Source: Acheta domesticus
Lineage: Eukaryota > Arthropoda > Insecta > Orthoptera > Gryllidae
DNA: 64,000 bases
Direction of reading: 5' to 3'
NCBI GenBank assembly: GCA_031308135.1
Contig: JAHLJT010008756.1
Location: 69,310,172-69,374,171 of the forward strand
Shown here: one piece after another, positions 22,255 to 32,614 of the stretch
Layout of the letters: every line of letters begins with the position of its first letter
Position numbering within the stretch: position 1 is the stretch's first letter
Notes under the pieces: model-generated
The model's database searches: none
Told to the model about the DNA's origin: nothing
The model's input: the letters and a program-made list of their open reading frames with translations, nothing else
Position numbers and translations under genes: made by a program

Positions 22255-23117
22255 CGCGAACTGACGCGCGTTCGGTCGAACGGACGGTCGGCCGGGCGGC
22301 CGGTCGGCCGTCGGTCGAACGGTCGGTCGAACGGACGGTCGAACGGACGGTCGAACGGACGGTCGAACGGACGGTCGAACGGACGGTCGAACGGACGGTC
22401 GAACCGAGGTCGAACGGACGGTCGAACCGAGGTCGAACGGACGGTCGAACGGACGGTCGAACGGACGGTCGAACGGACGGTCGAACGGACGGTCGAACGG
22501 ACGGTCGAACGGACGGTCGAACGGACGGTCGAACGGACGGTCGAACGGACGGTCGAACGGACGGTCGAACGGACGGTCGAACGGACGGTCGAACGGACGG
22601 TCGAACGGACGGTCGAACGGACGGTCGAACCGACGGTCGAACCGACGGTCGAACCGACGGTCGAACCGACGGTCGAACCGACGGTCGAACCGACGGTCGA
22701 ACCGACGGTCGAACCGACGGTCGAACCGACGGTCGAACCGACGGTCGAACCGACGGTCGAACCGACGGTCGAACCGACGGTCGAACCGACGGTCGAACCG
22801 ACGGTCGAACCGACGGTCGAACCGACGGTCGAACCGACGGTCGAACCGACGGTCGAACCGACGGTCGAACCGACGGTCGAACCGACGGTCGAACCGACGG
22901 TCGAACCGACGGTCGAACCGACGGTCGAACCGACGGTCGAACCGACGGTCGAACCGACGGTCGAACCGACGGTCGAACCGACGGTCGAACCGACGGTCGA
23001 ACCGACGGTCGAACCGACGGTCGAACCGACGGTCGAACCGACGGTCGAACCGACGGTCGAACCGACGGTCGAACCGACGGTCGAACCGACGGTCGAACCG
23101 ACGGTCGAACCGACGGA
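22255..23117 (+). repeat. 12-bp CpG-rich minisatellite in two homogeneous blocks
   Basis: After a degenerate lead-in with CGGTCGG words (22262-22330), block 1 repeats GGTCGAACGGAC up to about 22624. It contains two 11-bp units (GGTCGAACCGA) at about 22397-22435. Block 2 repeats GGTCGAACCGAC from about 22625 to 23116, with 41 consecutive identical copies. A single G-to-C change separates the two unit types. In block 2 each unit holds the short inverted pair CGGT-CGA-ACCG. Because 12 is a multiple of 3, all frames stay open and give SVRP, DGRT or RRFD-type repeats. These are not genes. Confidence 0.95.
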
Positions 23118-23565
23118 CGTATCGTTGTATGGACAGACGAACGGGCTGACGGACGGATGGGCGAACGGTCTTTGAGGTGGTGAGGATGAAGCTGGATAGT
23201 GAAAGAGGGGGCAAGGGTGGGTAAGGGCGTAGCGGGTAAGCCTGCTGACGGATTTGTCAGTAAGAGGGTGAATGAACGAATTGGGTAATGGGTGACTGAA
23301 TGAAGCGAGATGGAACTTACGGGGAGTGAGCGGATGGCTGTGTAAGGAGGGCTTGGGTGCATGAGAGAACGAATGAGTGATTGGGTTAGTGGGCGAGTGG
23401 ATAGGTAGATGAGCGAGCGTGTAGTAGGGTGACTGAGTGAGGGAATGAATGGGTGGGTAAGTGGGTAAGCGAATGAGTGAATGGTTAGGTGGTTGAGTGA
23501 ACTAGTGGATGGATGGGTAGGTATGAGACTGGATAGGTAGGTAGGTGTGAGAGCGAGTGGGTGCA
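23118..23565 (+). repeat. Degenerate G-rich tetranucleotide-like tract
   Basis: The plus strand is dominated by GTGAGTGA, GGGTGGGTAAGT, GGATGGATGGGTAGGTA and similar 4-bp-phased words. No unit is conserved enough to count. It directly follows the 12-bp array and probably decayed from simple repeats. The minus frame across it, rich in Ser/Pro/Thr/Leu/His, is compositional. Confidence 0.65.
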
Positions 23566-23929
23566 AAATTTCATTACTTTATATGGTATTAGATATTGGC
23601 TCGGAAAACTGAATACGATCGTGAATTCTCGGCATGAATATTGACTCAACTGGGGCGGCTTGTGTACGAATGTAATATACCGTTTAGCGTTCGAGACTGT
23701 TATACCCAAGTTCCCGGATATATATTCCATCAAAGATATGGATTTTTAAGAATTACAAATCGTTCGTACGCCGCCACAGGAATGGAACTATAGCCGACTT
23801 TCCCATGTTGTCGATTTGTGGCATGTAGAAAATCCTGGAGCCTAAAAGAAGTCTTTAGCTAAATTCTAATCCTGTTTCGTCGCCCGAGTGATACTTTGTT
23901 TCTCTACTAGATGGCAAAACGAGCGAAGC

Positions 23930-23970
23930 AGAATTTGAGTGGTTAGTTGGAAGAGCAGACCTCATGGGCT
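23930..23970 (+). repeat. tRNA-like head fragment
   Basis: GTGGTTAGTTGGAAGAGCAG resembles a polymerase III A box. It closely matches the segment at 25415-25445, and both continue ACCTCA. It is probably the truncated start of an old SINE. Confidence 0.4.
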
Positions 23971-24007
23971 GATCCCCGCCACGTAAATTCATTGATTAGT
24001 GACTCAG

Positions 24008-24070
24008 CCAACTGCTGAAGTTGTTAATGTCGTGAGTGTAGTACATGTTTTTTATCGCGTAAGATGGCGT
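24008..24070 (-). repeat. T1 retroposon 3-prime fragment (the only minus-strand T1)
   Basis: Read on minus, it contains TTATCGCG..., CATGTACTACACTCACGAC and CAGCAGTTGG, matching the T1 3-prime region around 32990-33045 in order. The rest of the element is absent. Confidence 0.5.
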
Positions 24071-24289
24071 TGATCAGCCACCGCTAGATGGAAACATCTG
24101 GCGCCGACTCGCCAAGTAAAGTAAGGCGTCATTGAATAGAATTGAATTCGCCTCAGAAAATGATAATTTTGGAGTAGTCCCAGTTTTCTGTCGGTGTGCG
24201 ATATGAGCAAAAGTTGTAAGCAACATTTTTTCATTTATTTATTAATATTCTTAAAAATTCCGTGAAGTTTTTTCGGTCGATGAACACCT

Positions 24290-24613
24290 TTTGAGAGCGT
24301 CGTGTAGACGGACGAGAACGCGAGAGAGCTGGAACACACAAGCAGTTTCTCGAGCGAAGGATCGAGTCAGCAGTGGCCAGCCCGTTGGACGGGGGGGGGG
24401 AGAGACGTGCGAGCAGGTACACGGCCAGCGAGCCGAGCTCTCGCCGTTCGCATAAATCAATCACGCATTATTAGATGTTTGCGGATTGAAATTTGCACCG
24501 GCTATTTACGGAGTGGCCGCGAGCATTGAGCAACGCTCGGTGCACTATCGGCCGCGCCCCGTTGTCGGACGCACACCCGTCACGGTCACGTTCTGTAACG
24601 CGCCTGGCAGATG
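24290..24613. other. CpG-rich island with a G10 run
   Basis: A GC-rich patch containing ten consecutive Gs at 24391-24400. An AT-rich inset (CATAAATCAATCACGCATTA, 24450-24469) has homeodomain-like core words, and CpG-rich sequence follows to the edge of the hAT MITE. No coding content is recognised. Confidence 0.45.
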
Positions 24614-24621
24614 AAATAGTG

Positions 24622-25041
24622 CAGGGGTGTCCAACTTACAAAGTCTCAGGGGCCGCAACTAAAACTTTTAATACGATTGCGGGCTATATTTTCGTTATTT
24701 ATAGACAAGTGACCCTGCATCTCGGCAGTTTGCCCGGCGAGCCTGAACCGGGGGGGGGCGGTGTGGAACAATGCAGATATCATGCCGTACCATACATAAT
24801 GCAATGAAACACATTGGGATAATTTTGATTTTCTGAATTTACAAGAAAGAACATTCTTAAATGTAAACTTAACTATTTTTACATTAAGAAGGTGTTTTTC
24901 CCTACAGGGTGCGTGCACTAGGAGCACAGTGTTCTCGCTCGACACAGATGCAAGGGGCCTTTACATTTTACTAATAACCTTTTGCGGGACACAATAAAAG
25001 GTTCCGCGGGTTGCATGCTGCTCGCGAGTTGGACAACCCTG
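24622..25041 (+). mobile_element. hAT MITE (Charlie-type ends), 420 bp, 8-bp TSD
   Basis: The left end CAGGGGTGTCCAACTTAC pairs with the right end read inward, CAGGGTTGTCCAACTCGC (15 of 18 match). Inside both ends are GGGGCCGCA-like and CCGCGGGTTGCATGC words. The flanks are AAATAGTG (24614-24621) and AAATAGTA (25042-25049), an 8-bp duplication with one difference. CAGGGGTGTCCAA ends next to GGCCGC words are characteristic of the Charlie branch of hAT. It has no transposase frame and is non-autonomous. The interior contains a G9 run at 24750-24758. Confidence 0.88.
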
Positions 25042-25049
25042 AAATAGTA

Positions 25050-25410
25050 CGTGACATGTGTTGAACAGGGATGCATAAGTTACCGCTTAGACGCATACAA
25101 ATAAATGCCGTCTTTTTTTTGTTATTTGTTCACAATTGAGGCATTCGGATGTAGAAGATAACTTTTGATATTTTGCAAAACTAAAATTATTGATTTATTT
25201 GGCTCTTCTTGTAAATGAGATAAAAAGGCTCTCTTTATATCATATTAGCTTTAGAATCCAGAAAAATTGACAATGAATATATATTAATACCTAATGTGCA
25301 GCTCATTTTCGTGAGTTCAAGTCACCATTGCACTTTCGTAAGTAAGGTGAATCGTCAGTTATTATTATTTCCGCCCGAAGGCCTAAATTGTAAATATGTA
25401 AATGTAAATA
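25050..25410. other. AT-rich sequence, nothing recognised
   Basis: I see no coding signal or repeat structure. Confidence 0.3.
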
Positions 25411-25414
25411 TTTA

Positions 25415-25465
25415 AGTGGCTGGGCGGAATAGCAGACCTCACAGCAAGAGCCTTGCCAAAATAGA

Positions 25466-25505
<40 letters not shown>

Positions 25506-25546
25506 AATATTAATATTATTATTATTAATATTAATATTATTATTAT
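25415..25546 (+). repeat. tRNA-like head fragment followed by (ATT)n/(TAA)n microsatellite
   Basis: The segment starts AGTGGCTGGGCGGAATAGCA, then GACCTCACAGCAAGAGC and CCTTGCC, resembling the head fragment at 23930. An (ATT)n run follows from about 25468, broken by several AATATT steps that create internal palindromes. This looks like a SINE whose simple-repeat tail expanded. The Ile/Asn-rich frames over the tract are artefacts. Confidence 0.6.
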
Positions 25547-25609
25547 GAAATATTGTTGCTATCTTAACGTGACACCACCGGCGGGTATTTTCACATTGTG
25601 TGTATGTAT

Positions 25610-25905
25610 TTGGCAATTAGGGTCGAACTAATCCGACTTTTGCTACCTGGAGGTGTTCTTTGCCTGGGGCGCTGTTTTTATTTATTTATACACACACGCC
25701 TGCGGATAAGGAAGGCTTGTGGTGAACATGACGTATTCCCATCACCGTATCTACTAAACTTGGCCTGCCTGAGCTTTTCCGCGTCGCACAGCTGTAGAAA
25801 CTGAGACTATTGTATTGGATAGCTACAGCTCAATTTTTGCCTCGACTGGGAATCGAAGCCGGAATGAGATCACAAAAAGCTAGGTCCCTGTCCGTGAGAC
25901 ACCCG
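25610..25905 (-). repeat. Possible tRNA-headed SINE-like element
   Basis: On minus, a head of about 70 bases starts near 25905 (CTCGGGTGTCTCACGG) and reaches a B-box-like GCTTCGATTCCCAG (about 25848-25861), then GTCGAGGCAAAAATTGAGC. I found no second copy in the window, so its limits are uncertain. Confidence 0.4.
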
Positions 25906-26667
25906 AGGAAAAAATTTTCATAATGAAATTGTTTGTAATATGGTAGTTGATACTGAAATGAAATTTTAAACAAGTACAGTTGTCAGGCTCGTACATCATT
26001 GGTCACAGAATGAAAAATATCCATAGAAGTTTAAAAAAACTTTCATTATAAAATTAGTTGTCTCTGAGACATGAATCAATACTATTGAAATTGAGTAACT
26101 TGCAGCGTTGAGTTTAGAAACTCACAGCGTTAACTTCTGTAAGTGCCTCGAAACCACCAAAAATATTCTAAACAGAATTCTTTCTGGATTTTTTAGATGG
26201 ATTCAGCTAAAATATTGATTACCTCTCAAATCACCACATACAAGCTCTATAGATGCTTAAAAAACAAACATTTCATTCAAGAATTGCGTTAGAATACGCT
26301 GGAAGGATGAGAAAACAGACAAAGACGATCAGTTCGTCACCAGTAGATTGATATGTCTCCAATGTCATATAACGGTGAATTACAGTTAGTCACATACACA
26401 CACGCAAGTAACCTGATTACTCCATGAAACATCGTCCACTTTGTAATAATTTTCGCCAGTATTTTGCAGTATAACTTTAAAAATGAGGGAATTTGAATCT
26501 CAAATTTGAAAAGAGAGTTCTGCATAATATGATATTTTGACAAACTAAAATTTGAGGCTTCAAATTAATAGTGTAATAAAAGGTCGAATATCAAATCCTG
26601 AACTGACGAAGGAAACCACTTTCTTTGGTTCACATATATTTCCGCAGCACAATAAAAAAATACACTG
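25906..26667. other. AT-rich single-copy sequence, nothing recognised
   Basis: I see no coding signal or repeat structure. Confidence 0.3.
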
Positions 26668-26765
26668 GCTAAGGTGACTGAGGTATCAATTGATATCTCT
26701 GCTATGCCTCTTACCGGGAGGTTCTAGGGTTTGAGTGAGGAAGATTTTTTTTAAGAATGTGACGC
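26668..26765 (+). repeat. T1 retroposon 5-prime fragment
   Basis: It retains the tRNA-like head of T1 (AGGTATCAATTGATATCTCT, then GCTATGCCTCTTACCGGG, then a B-box-like AGGGTTTGAGTGAGG). It then diverges and ends. This is a decayed or 3-prime-truncated copy. Confidence 0.55.
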
Positions 26766-26934
26766 TAAATACTTTCCAAACGCTAGCAGAAGAAAGAAAT
26801 TATATAATTCATTGCTGAGTCCGTTGCCAAAGGATTTTTAAGATTTAATCTTAAGAAACCACGAAAACCTAGTAGACATTCAGATTGATCCCAAAGAATT
26901 GATCTCAGACAAGAAAATAAATTTGGTAATGTTG

Positions 26935-27300
26935 ATTTTTACTTTATTGTCCTCGGTAAGTCCTAAGAAAGTATTGTAATCATGCACCGGAAAACGGCGA
27001 ATTTTTGACAGAAAAACTCTTATTGCAGAGCCCTCGTAAAAGGAAAGTGGATAAATCTTGTTCCTATGTAGTATACGTAGTAAGTTAATTCCTCTAAGAC
27101 GTGTAGACAGAATTCACATCTTGTGGGTCTTCGGTATCGAAAAATAGATTGACGGCAAAACGTCCTTCGTCTGTTTGTCCGTCTGGCATCTGTCCATCGG
27201 TCCATCCGTCTGTCCGTTCTTCTTTCTGCCCATCCCAATTTCGATGATCTCTCTGTATTGTTGAATATTTGTATGCTTGAATTAAGGAGCAAGACAATTA
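26935..27300 (+). repeat. Dispersed repeat family D1, copy 2
   Basis: It shares AACGGCGAATTTTTGACAG, AAACTCTTATTGCAGAGCCC, AAAGTGGATAAATC, GGTCTTCGGTATCGAAAAAT and GACGGCAAAACGTC, followed by a pyrimidine-rich run of TCCGTCTG and CCATCGG words (27175-27230). A T4-type tRNA-headed element follows at 27335, as it does after the copy near 31375. Confidence 0.7.
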
Positions 27301-27334
27301 GATTTTTATGCTACGGCCCAAGTTTGTATGTCAG

Positions 27335-27510
27335 AGCGGCTGCCTGGTGCAGCGGTGAAATGCACGGCAAGTTAACTCGGTGGATCTGAGTTGGAGTCTC
27401 GGCACGGAGAAAAATTGCCTATTGGAAACACTATTGCAGGTTTGTGAAGTAGAATAATATTGCGGAACAGTTAAAATAATATGAGAAAGTGTGTGCAATA
27501 TCAGTTAATA
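27335..27510 (+). repeat. tRNA-headed element family T4, copy 1
   Basis: The head reads CTGGTGCAGCGGTGAAATGC (A-box-like), then TGAGTTGGAGTCTCGGCACGG (B-box-like, 27387-27407). The body has GGAGAAAAATTGCC, AACACTATTGCAGGTTTGTG and ATGAGAAAGTGTGTG. The same order of words recurs at 31605-31790. Confidence 0.55.
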
Positions 27511-28439
27511 TTCGAATTAAGGAGTTCCAGATTTTTAAGGCACTGATGGTATTTTTAAAATGGTCAGTTTATGGAATTATGGCGTACAATACGTCAAAAT
27601 GGCATTAGTATATATTTAAGTTGTATTTAATCTGCATTGAACGCTTTCAGGCATTTCAAACCGTTCAGATAATAAACCAACATCGTTTTTCTCAAGGTCA
27701 TGAAATTGAGGTACAACAAATCACTAAAAATATATGCACGCCCAACGTATTGAAAAAATAATAAATCGAAGTGTACTCATATTTTAGAAACATTCATGTG
27801 AGGTTCCGTGACATTAGCTCCAGATGACTGCAATGTGAATTTGAGGTGACCAGTTAAGCAAACAAATTTCTCGTTCATGTTTTTAGCGTGAATTTTATGT
27901 TTGTGAATTGAAATCTCTCTCGATATTGGTTGATAGTACTAAACTGATCGTTATTTGTTGGTAGAGATTTCACTTGATGGAAAGTACAAATGTACATTGA
28001 GTGAAATCCATTAGGCCAGATTTGGTGATTTATACATACTTTTCGATGAATGTATCAGTAATGCAGTGACACACAAACACAATTACTCGCCTTATTGTTT
28101 TGCTGAAATACAGAACACGCATTTTTTCAATTCATTATTTTAAATTTATTGCTTATTTATAAATTGCTGTCGATATAATTATGAAATTCTTCTTCAGTTT
28201 AGACACTGACAAACGCTCTGCAACATCTTCAATATTGTAATTGTAGAAGACGCTGAATAAATTTTGAACATTTGAAATCTTCGAATATTCAACGAGACCT
28301 ACGAAAATGCCAGCTGCGTTATTTAAAAAGAATGGAGAAAAGGGTCTTAGCTTTGGCTTAGAACAAACTTTCAAACAAAACTTTGGAGACAATTTTTAAA
28401 AACTTGTTGAAACTACAGGTAAATTCTCCTCAAAACGAA
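27511..28439. other. AT-rich sequence with one strong stem-loop, otherwise nothing
   Basis: The only structure seen is an inverted repeat at 27966-28008, with a 14-bp stem including two G-T pairs. No coding signal is found. Confidence 0.3.
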
Positions 28440-28650
28440 AATATCCGTTTCAAATTCACGATGCCTCAAGATCGGTCTGATCCATCAGGAATTATCAATT
28501 TTGGAGAAAAATTGTCGGAACAGTTTAGACGCTAGTACACGGACGTACGTCGGTATCAACGACCCACTAATCGTGGAATATGACTGTATAACAAGATAAG
28601 TAATTTACTATTTATAGGAACGAGGTCTAACCACTTTTTCGATGGGGTAA
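28440..28650 (-). repeat. Dispersed repeat family D1, partial copy on minus
   Basis: On the plus strand it shows GGTATCAACGACCCACTAAT, AATATGACTGTATAAC, TAAGTAATTTAC and TATAGGAACGAGGTCTAAC. These correspond to GGTATCAAGGACCCACAAAC and the following words at 30990-31075. It lacks the CCGTC-rich part. Confidence 0.55.
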
Positions 28651-30639
28651 TTAGTGCACGTAACATTTTAAATCTACTTGAGATACTTGTTGATTCCTGT
28701 TAAGTTTCAAAACAAATGTCTGACTTTGCATTATTGGTTTTATGATGACTCAAACGTCATTTTTTGACATCGTAATAAATTTTAAGTGTATTTATTCTAA
28801 TGTAATTATTATTTAAATACGGTGGTTACGAATGATACACAAACTAAGCTTTTCTTTACCTCCAATGGAATGAAGAGTGAAAACCTAATTATATGGCTGA
28901 CTCATACACATCCACTCTAACAACTCTCTTAGAAGCTTGTTTCTAGCTTGTAAATTCAACTGATAGTAAAAAATGCCATGGTCCGAAATTTCTTTGTCAG
29001 GAAGAATGAAAGTGAAATAACCAAGTCGTGACCTTTCCTAGACTGCTGCAGTAAGAGGGGCACGGAATCTCTGAAGCATGGCGAGCTTTCCTGTCAACAT
29101 GTTAGCCTGTTGACGTACGAACACGCCAATTTCTCTTCTGTGTAATGTTGTCCTTGATTCTCGCGCAAGCGGTGACGGTTTTGCATTCAGTGTTTGTGAA
29201 TTACGTTTTTGACTCAAAGGTTGCACCTTCGCAAGAAGGATGCGTTCGTAAATAAGGCGTAATTTGAATTTGAGATGAAAGCAATAATTCCCCCATGTCA
29301 GTGTGCCGAAAGAGCGTTTGTGATTTATTAAAAAAAGCGTTCTCTAAAAGTATCACGGTGCATGGTCGATCGTGGTCGAAACTGCTAAAGTGAAGGTGGT
29401 CTCCTGAGAATTACACAGGCGGTACTCGTACCATACCCTGTTTCTGCATTAAATCAATGTGATAATGAAAATGGTTCTGATAAATACCTTTCAGGAGCTT
29501 TCGTCTCGAGACCCTTCATGCTTTTGTACATATAATTATTGGCGATAATAGAGGTTGTGTGCACCAAAGTAAAACTATGTGAAAAACTCGCATTTGCATC
29601 TGAATATTGATTTCGAACCAATTTAATGTACATAAAAATCATACTTATACGTATTTCAGTTGTGCAATATAGTTCATTCTTAAAACCTACAAAAAATTAA
29701 TTGGAAAATTATTTTTTTATTATTTTACGTTGTGAGGAGTAAGAATCTGTTATTAAATCTTTTGTTATGTTGTATGGTATAGAAATTATCAATGTTTTCA
29801 GTAAAGTGAGAAATTCTTTCCATTAGCCATATTTAGTAACAATAATATAGTTTTTTCTCTTTAATAACATAATATATCAGAAATATTTTAGTTTCTGCAT
29901 ATTACAAACGATAAGTGACAAATAAGTAAACAAATTAAGCAAGCCGTAACTAATTGACCAAATCGAAAACGATATACGAGGGATACAGAACAACAATAAA
30001 ACAGCATAAATTCCTTATTTGCAGAACAAACTAGAATAAGATTTTCTATTTCTTATTTTCTGTCACCCTCTGCTTGAAAACTAAATATTTTATTTTAAGT
30101 TTAAATTTGTATAGTATTACAGTGTATATATTTCTAGACGCTTAAAAATTAATTTCAATATCTACGACGAACTGTCTTGTTTCGAACACAGATACGAACA
30201 TGAACAGACGTTTTAGAACTTAGGTCTCGTAATAAAATGTTTTATGAGCAAAAACACAAGATCTGCATCGCATACTGCAGAACACAATAGAGTTTACAAC
30301 CAATTCAACTCATTGTAAGAATGCTATGCAAGTGTTCAAGTAAATTAGTGATGCTACAGAATGGCACAGTCTTCCTCGTACTGGTTATTTTTTAAATATT
30401 TTTATTCCGGGATAGCTTTCTGGTTTTGCTTCAACCTCTGCCCATCTGCCATCTTGGGTCATAACCTAGTCTGGAGCTCAATCCCGATCCCCGAACATCG
30501 CATCGGCTTATTTAGCCCTAAACTGTACTTTTACTCTACGTCAATGGTATGGCTTCATCCCATCTGAGTACTTGCACCTTTGTTGTGGTTATAAGAATCC
30601 AGTTCCTCCATTACGCACACATGGTTCCCTGCCAGGCCA
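28651..30639. other. Mostly AT-rich sequence, nothing recognised
   Basis: I see no coding signal or terminal repeats in about 2 kb. The plus frame at 30361-30567 is aromatic- and Ser-rich and unrecognised. Confidence 0.3.
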
Positions 30640-31180
30640 AAAGATTATAGAAAGACCAAAGAATCAGAGTAATATTTGTAATTTTTGGAAATTCAGAGTT
30701 TGACGAAAATCGGATCTGCGCCATTTTTATAAACCTTTTTTGCCCAAGTTGAGAAAATAATTTAAATAAAAAATTAAAAGTAACTTTCAGAAAGTAAAGG
30801 AGCTTCATGTTAAGAATCCCTAAAGTCAAAATATCCCATATAAATTCAAGAAACGGATACCTTACCCAAATCGATCGAGGAATTCCGAATTTTGTGATAA
30901 TCCTGTATACGGTTGATCCGTTAGCGTTGTTCATAATAGGACAGACGGATGGACGGATGGAAAGATGTTTCGGAAACTTTTTTGGTATCAAGGACCCACA
31001 AACCGTGGATTTTAAGTACAGGTCATGTAAGAGAAAGTAATTTACCACTTACAGGAAACAAGATTTCGCTCCTTTTGCGATATGAGGGATCTAGAATACA
31101 AAATTTTATGTCGAAGAATGACCTTCTTTGTCTGAGCATGACAATACTTTTCCTTTACGATGTAATTAGTACGTGAGAAA
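30640..31180 (-). repeat. Dispersed repeat family D1, long minus-strand copy
   Basis: Read on minus it collinearly matches the copy at 400-1050: ATAAAATTTTGTATT, the TTTGTGGGTCCTTGATACC word, CATCCGTCCATCCGTCTGTC, ACGGATCAACCG, CGATCGATTTGGGTAAGG, and ATTCTTAACATGAAGCTCC near the end. It is the most complete copy after the first one. Confidence 0.7.
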
Positions 31181-31374
31181 GTAAACAACTGAATCGACTG
31201 AGTAGACTTTACAACAGGTTGTATTGTACTTTAAAATATTCATACCTAAATGTAATATAAGCAGTCTTTCATTATTATATTTCACAATAATCAATGTAAT
31301 CTCTGTTTTAAATTTGTCCAAAATTTATTTCTTCAGTGTACCATATCAACATATCGTCAAACTACCTTCTAATT

Positions 31375-31600
31375 TTACTTCCTCGCCTTTACGAAAGGTA
31401 GTTCGTAAGAAGATAAAGTTATGTAATCATTCGCTGAAAAATGGCGAATTTTCTGCAGAAAAACTCTTATTGCCAGGCCCAGGTAATAAAAAGTGGATAA
31501 ATGTAGTTGCTAAATACAGAAAATATTCTTCTTGCACGTGGTGTAGTCAGAATCCATGACGGAACATTTAGATCTGGATGCGTCTGTCCGAGTCCGACTG
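31375..31600 (+). repeat. Dispersed repeat family D1, 3-prime-truncated copy
   Basis: It begins with TCCTCGCCTTTACGAAAGG, continues with AAATGGCGAATTTTCTGCAG, AAAACTCTTATTGCCAGGCC and AAAAAGTGGATAAATG, and stops after GCGTCTGTCCGAGTCC. The T4 element begins immediately afterwards. Confidence 0.65.
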
Positions 31601-31604
31601 ATAC

Positions 31605-31790
31605 GGCGCTTCTGTGGCGTAGGGTGGAGTGGCAAGTGTGACACCAAGTTATCTCTTCGAGAATATAAGTTTGGGACTCGGAGCGGAATTTTATTTTCTG
31701 GTTGAAAACACTTTTACAAGTTTGTTTATTAGTAACGTGGTTATGTAATATAACGGGAGTAGACATAATGTGAGAAAGTATGTGATATTT
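31605..31790 (+). repeat. tRNA-headed element family T4, copy 2
   Basis: A head with GGCGTAGGGTGGAGTGG and B-box-like GTTTGGGACTCGGAGCGG, then TTCTGGTTGAAAACACTTTT, ACAAGTTTGTTTA and AATGTGAGAAAGTATGTG, matches 27335-27510 in order. Both copies lie just 3-prime of a D1 copy in the same orientation. Confidence 0.5.
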
Positions 31791-32084
31791 TAGCCCAACT
31801 AGTTTCCTGAATCACCGAACCCTTTCACCTCCACTATATGCGTCTGCCTCCCTGTGCGTCACCCTATCGATTTCCCATACTTTCGCTGGCGACTGCAGCG
31901 AAGATGGTCCCGAGGTCTCACTCTCCCAGGTGAATATCAGTTGTAATTTATGCAGCTGACCCCAACGGCCGCCTCGAAACAACATAAATCTCGCATCCAT
32001 TGACCTATATGTTCGAGTTATGAACCCGGGGTTCTTTTTAAACGCGGTTATTACTGAATCTAGGTCATTTTTATTCGGTCGTAA
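31791..32084. other. Short single-copy stretch, nothing recognised
   Basis: I see no coding signal or repeat structure. Confidence 0.3.
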
Positions 32085-32290
32085 ATAATAACTCGGTGGA
32101 GACGGGGCTGCCCTTTGGAGCGCGAGCCGCGTAATAAGGTCGAGAGGATTCCGGTAGCGGCATCAGATAACGCGTGACGGCCGCCGTGGAGGAGGAGAAG
32201 ACGGCGAAGGCGCACCGGGAAGAAGATGCGGGGACACCGACGCGGGCAGTGCGCGAGAGCGCAGTTTTGGAGAACTCCTCGGAGAAGGGT
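32085..32290. other. CpG-rich island
   Basis: CpG-dense sequence with AT insets (CGCGTAATAAGG) and AG-rich codon-like runs. Frames are open on both strands, but neither protein is recognisable. Confidence 0.45.
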
Positions 32291-32380
32291 GGTCGTTATC
32301 ACTTTCAAGCATTTCCTGCATACTTGTGTTGGTATGGTTATAATCACAACCTACACAGTTGTGTAGATTTGAGTTGCTCG

Positions 32381-32383
<3 letters not shown>

Positions 32384-32429
<46 letters not shown>

Positions 32430-32601
32430 GGTTGCATCAACTACTAAATCATTAGCGACCACTATTGGATGTAATGTTATGTTATGAGGATGAAACGATA
32501 TGGTGATGATAGGGAGTGATAGGACGAACACATTCAACCATGCCCGAAGCGGGACTCGAACCCGCGACCCCACGGTCCAAGACCACTACCACACTACTGC
32601 C
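32384..32601 (-). mobile_element. tRNA-derived SINE family T2, 218 bp, with TSD
   Basis: On minus the element starts with a tRNA-like head (GTAGTGTGGTAGTGGTC) and a perfect B box, GGGTTCGAGTCCCGC (32543-32557). The T2 body follows: CATATCGTTTCATCCTCAT, CATAACATTACATCC, AATAGTGGTCGCTAATGA and GTTGATGCAACC. It ends in a long (TAA)n tail (about 32384-32430). The flanking words TTGAGTTGCTCGTTT (32369-32383) and TTGAATTGCTCGTTT (32602-32616) form a 15-bp duplication with one difference. The head is too degenerate and too short at the 5-prime side to be a functional tRNA gene. Confidence 0.85.
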
Positions 32602-32614
32602 TTGAATTGCTCGT

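Noticed and set aside
22255..23117. CRISPR-like array
   Set aside because: The repeats are contiguous 12-mers without unique spacers, in an evidently eukaryotic context.
23170..23565. Interstitial telomeric repeat
   Set aside because: The G-rich words include GGTAGG and GGTGAG but no (TTAGG)n or (CCTAA)n run.
22208..23566. Very long open frames (314-452 codons) encoding SVRP, DGRT or RRFD repeats
   Set aside because: They are read-through of a 12-bp tandem array. The unit is a multiple of three and lacks stop codons, so several frames are open on both strands. The frame shifts at the two 11-bp units, and no non-repeat domain is present.
32521..32601. Possible functional tRNA gene on minus (good B box)
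   Set aside because: The 5-prime half does not form a proper acceptor or D arm. The sequence continues into a shared T2 body with a (TAA)n tail and target duplications, so it is a SINE.
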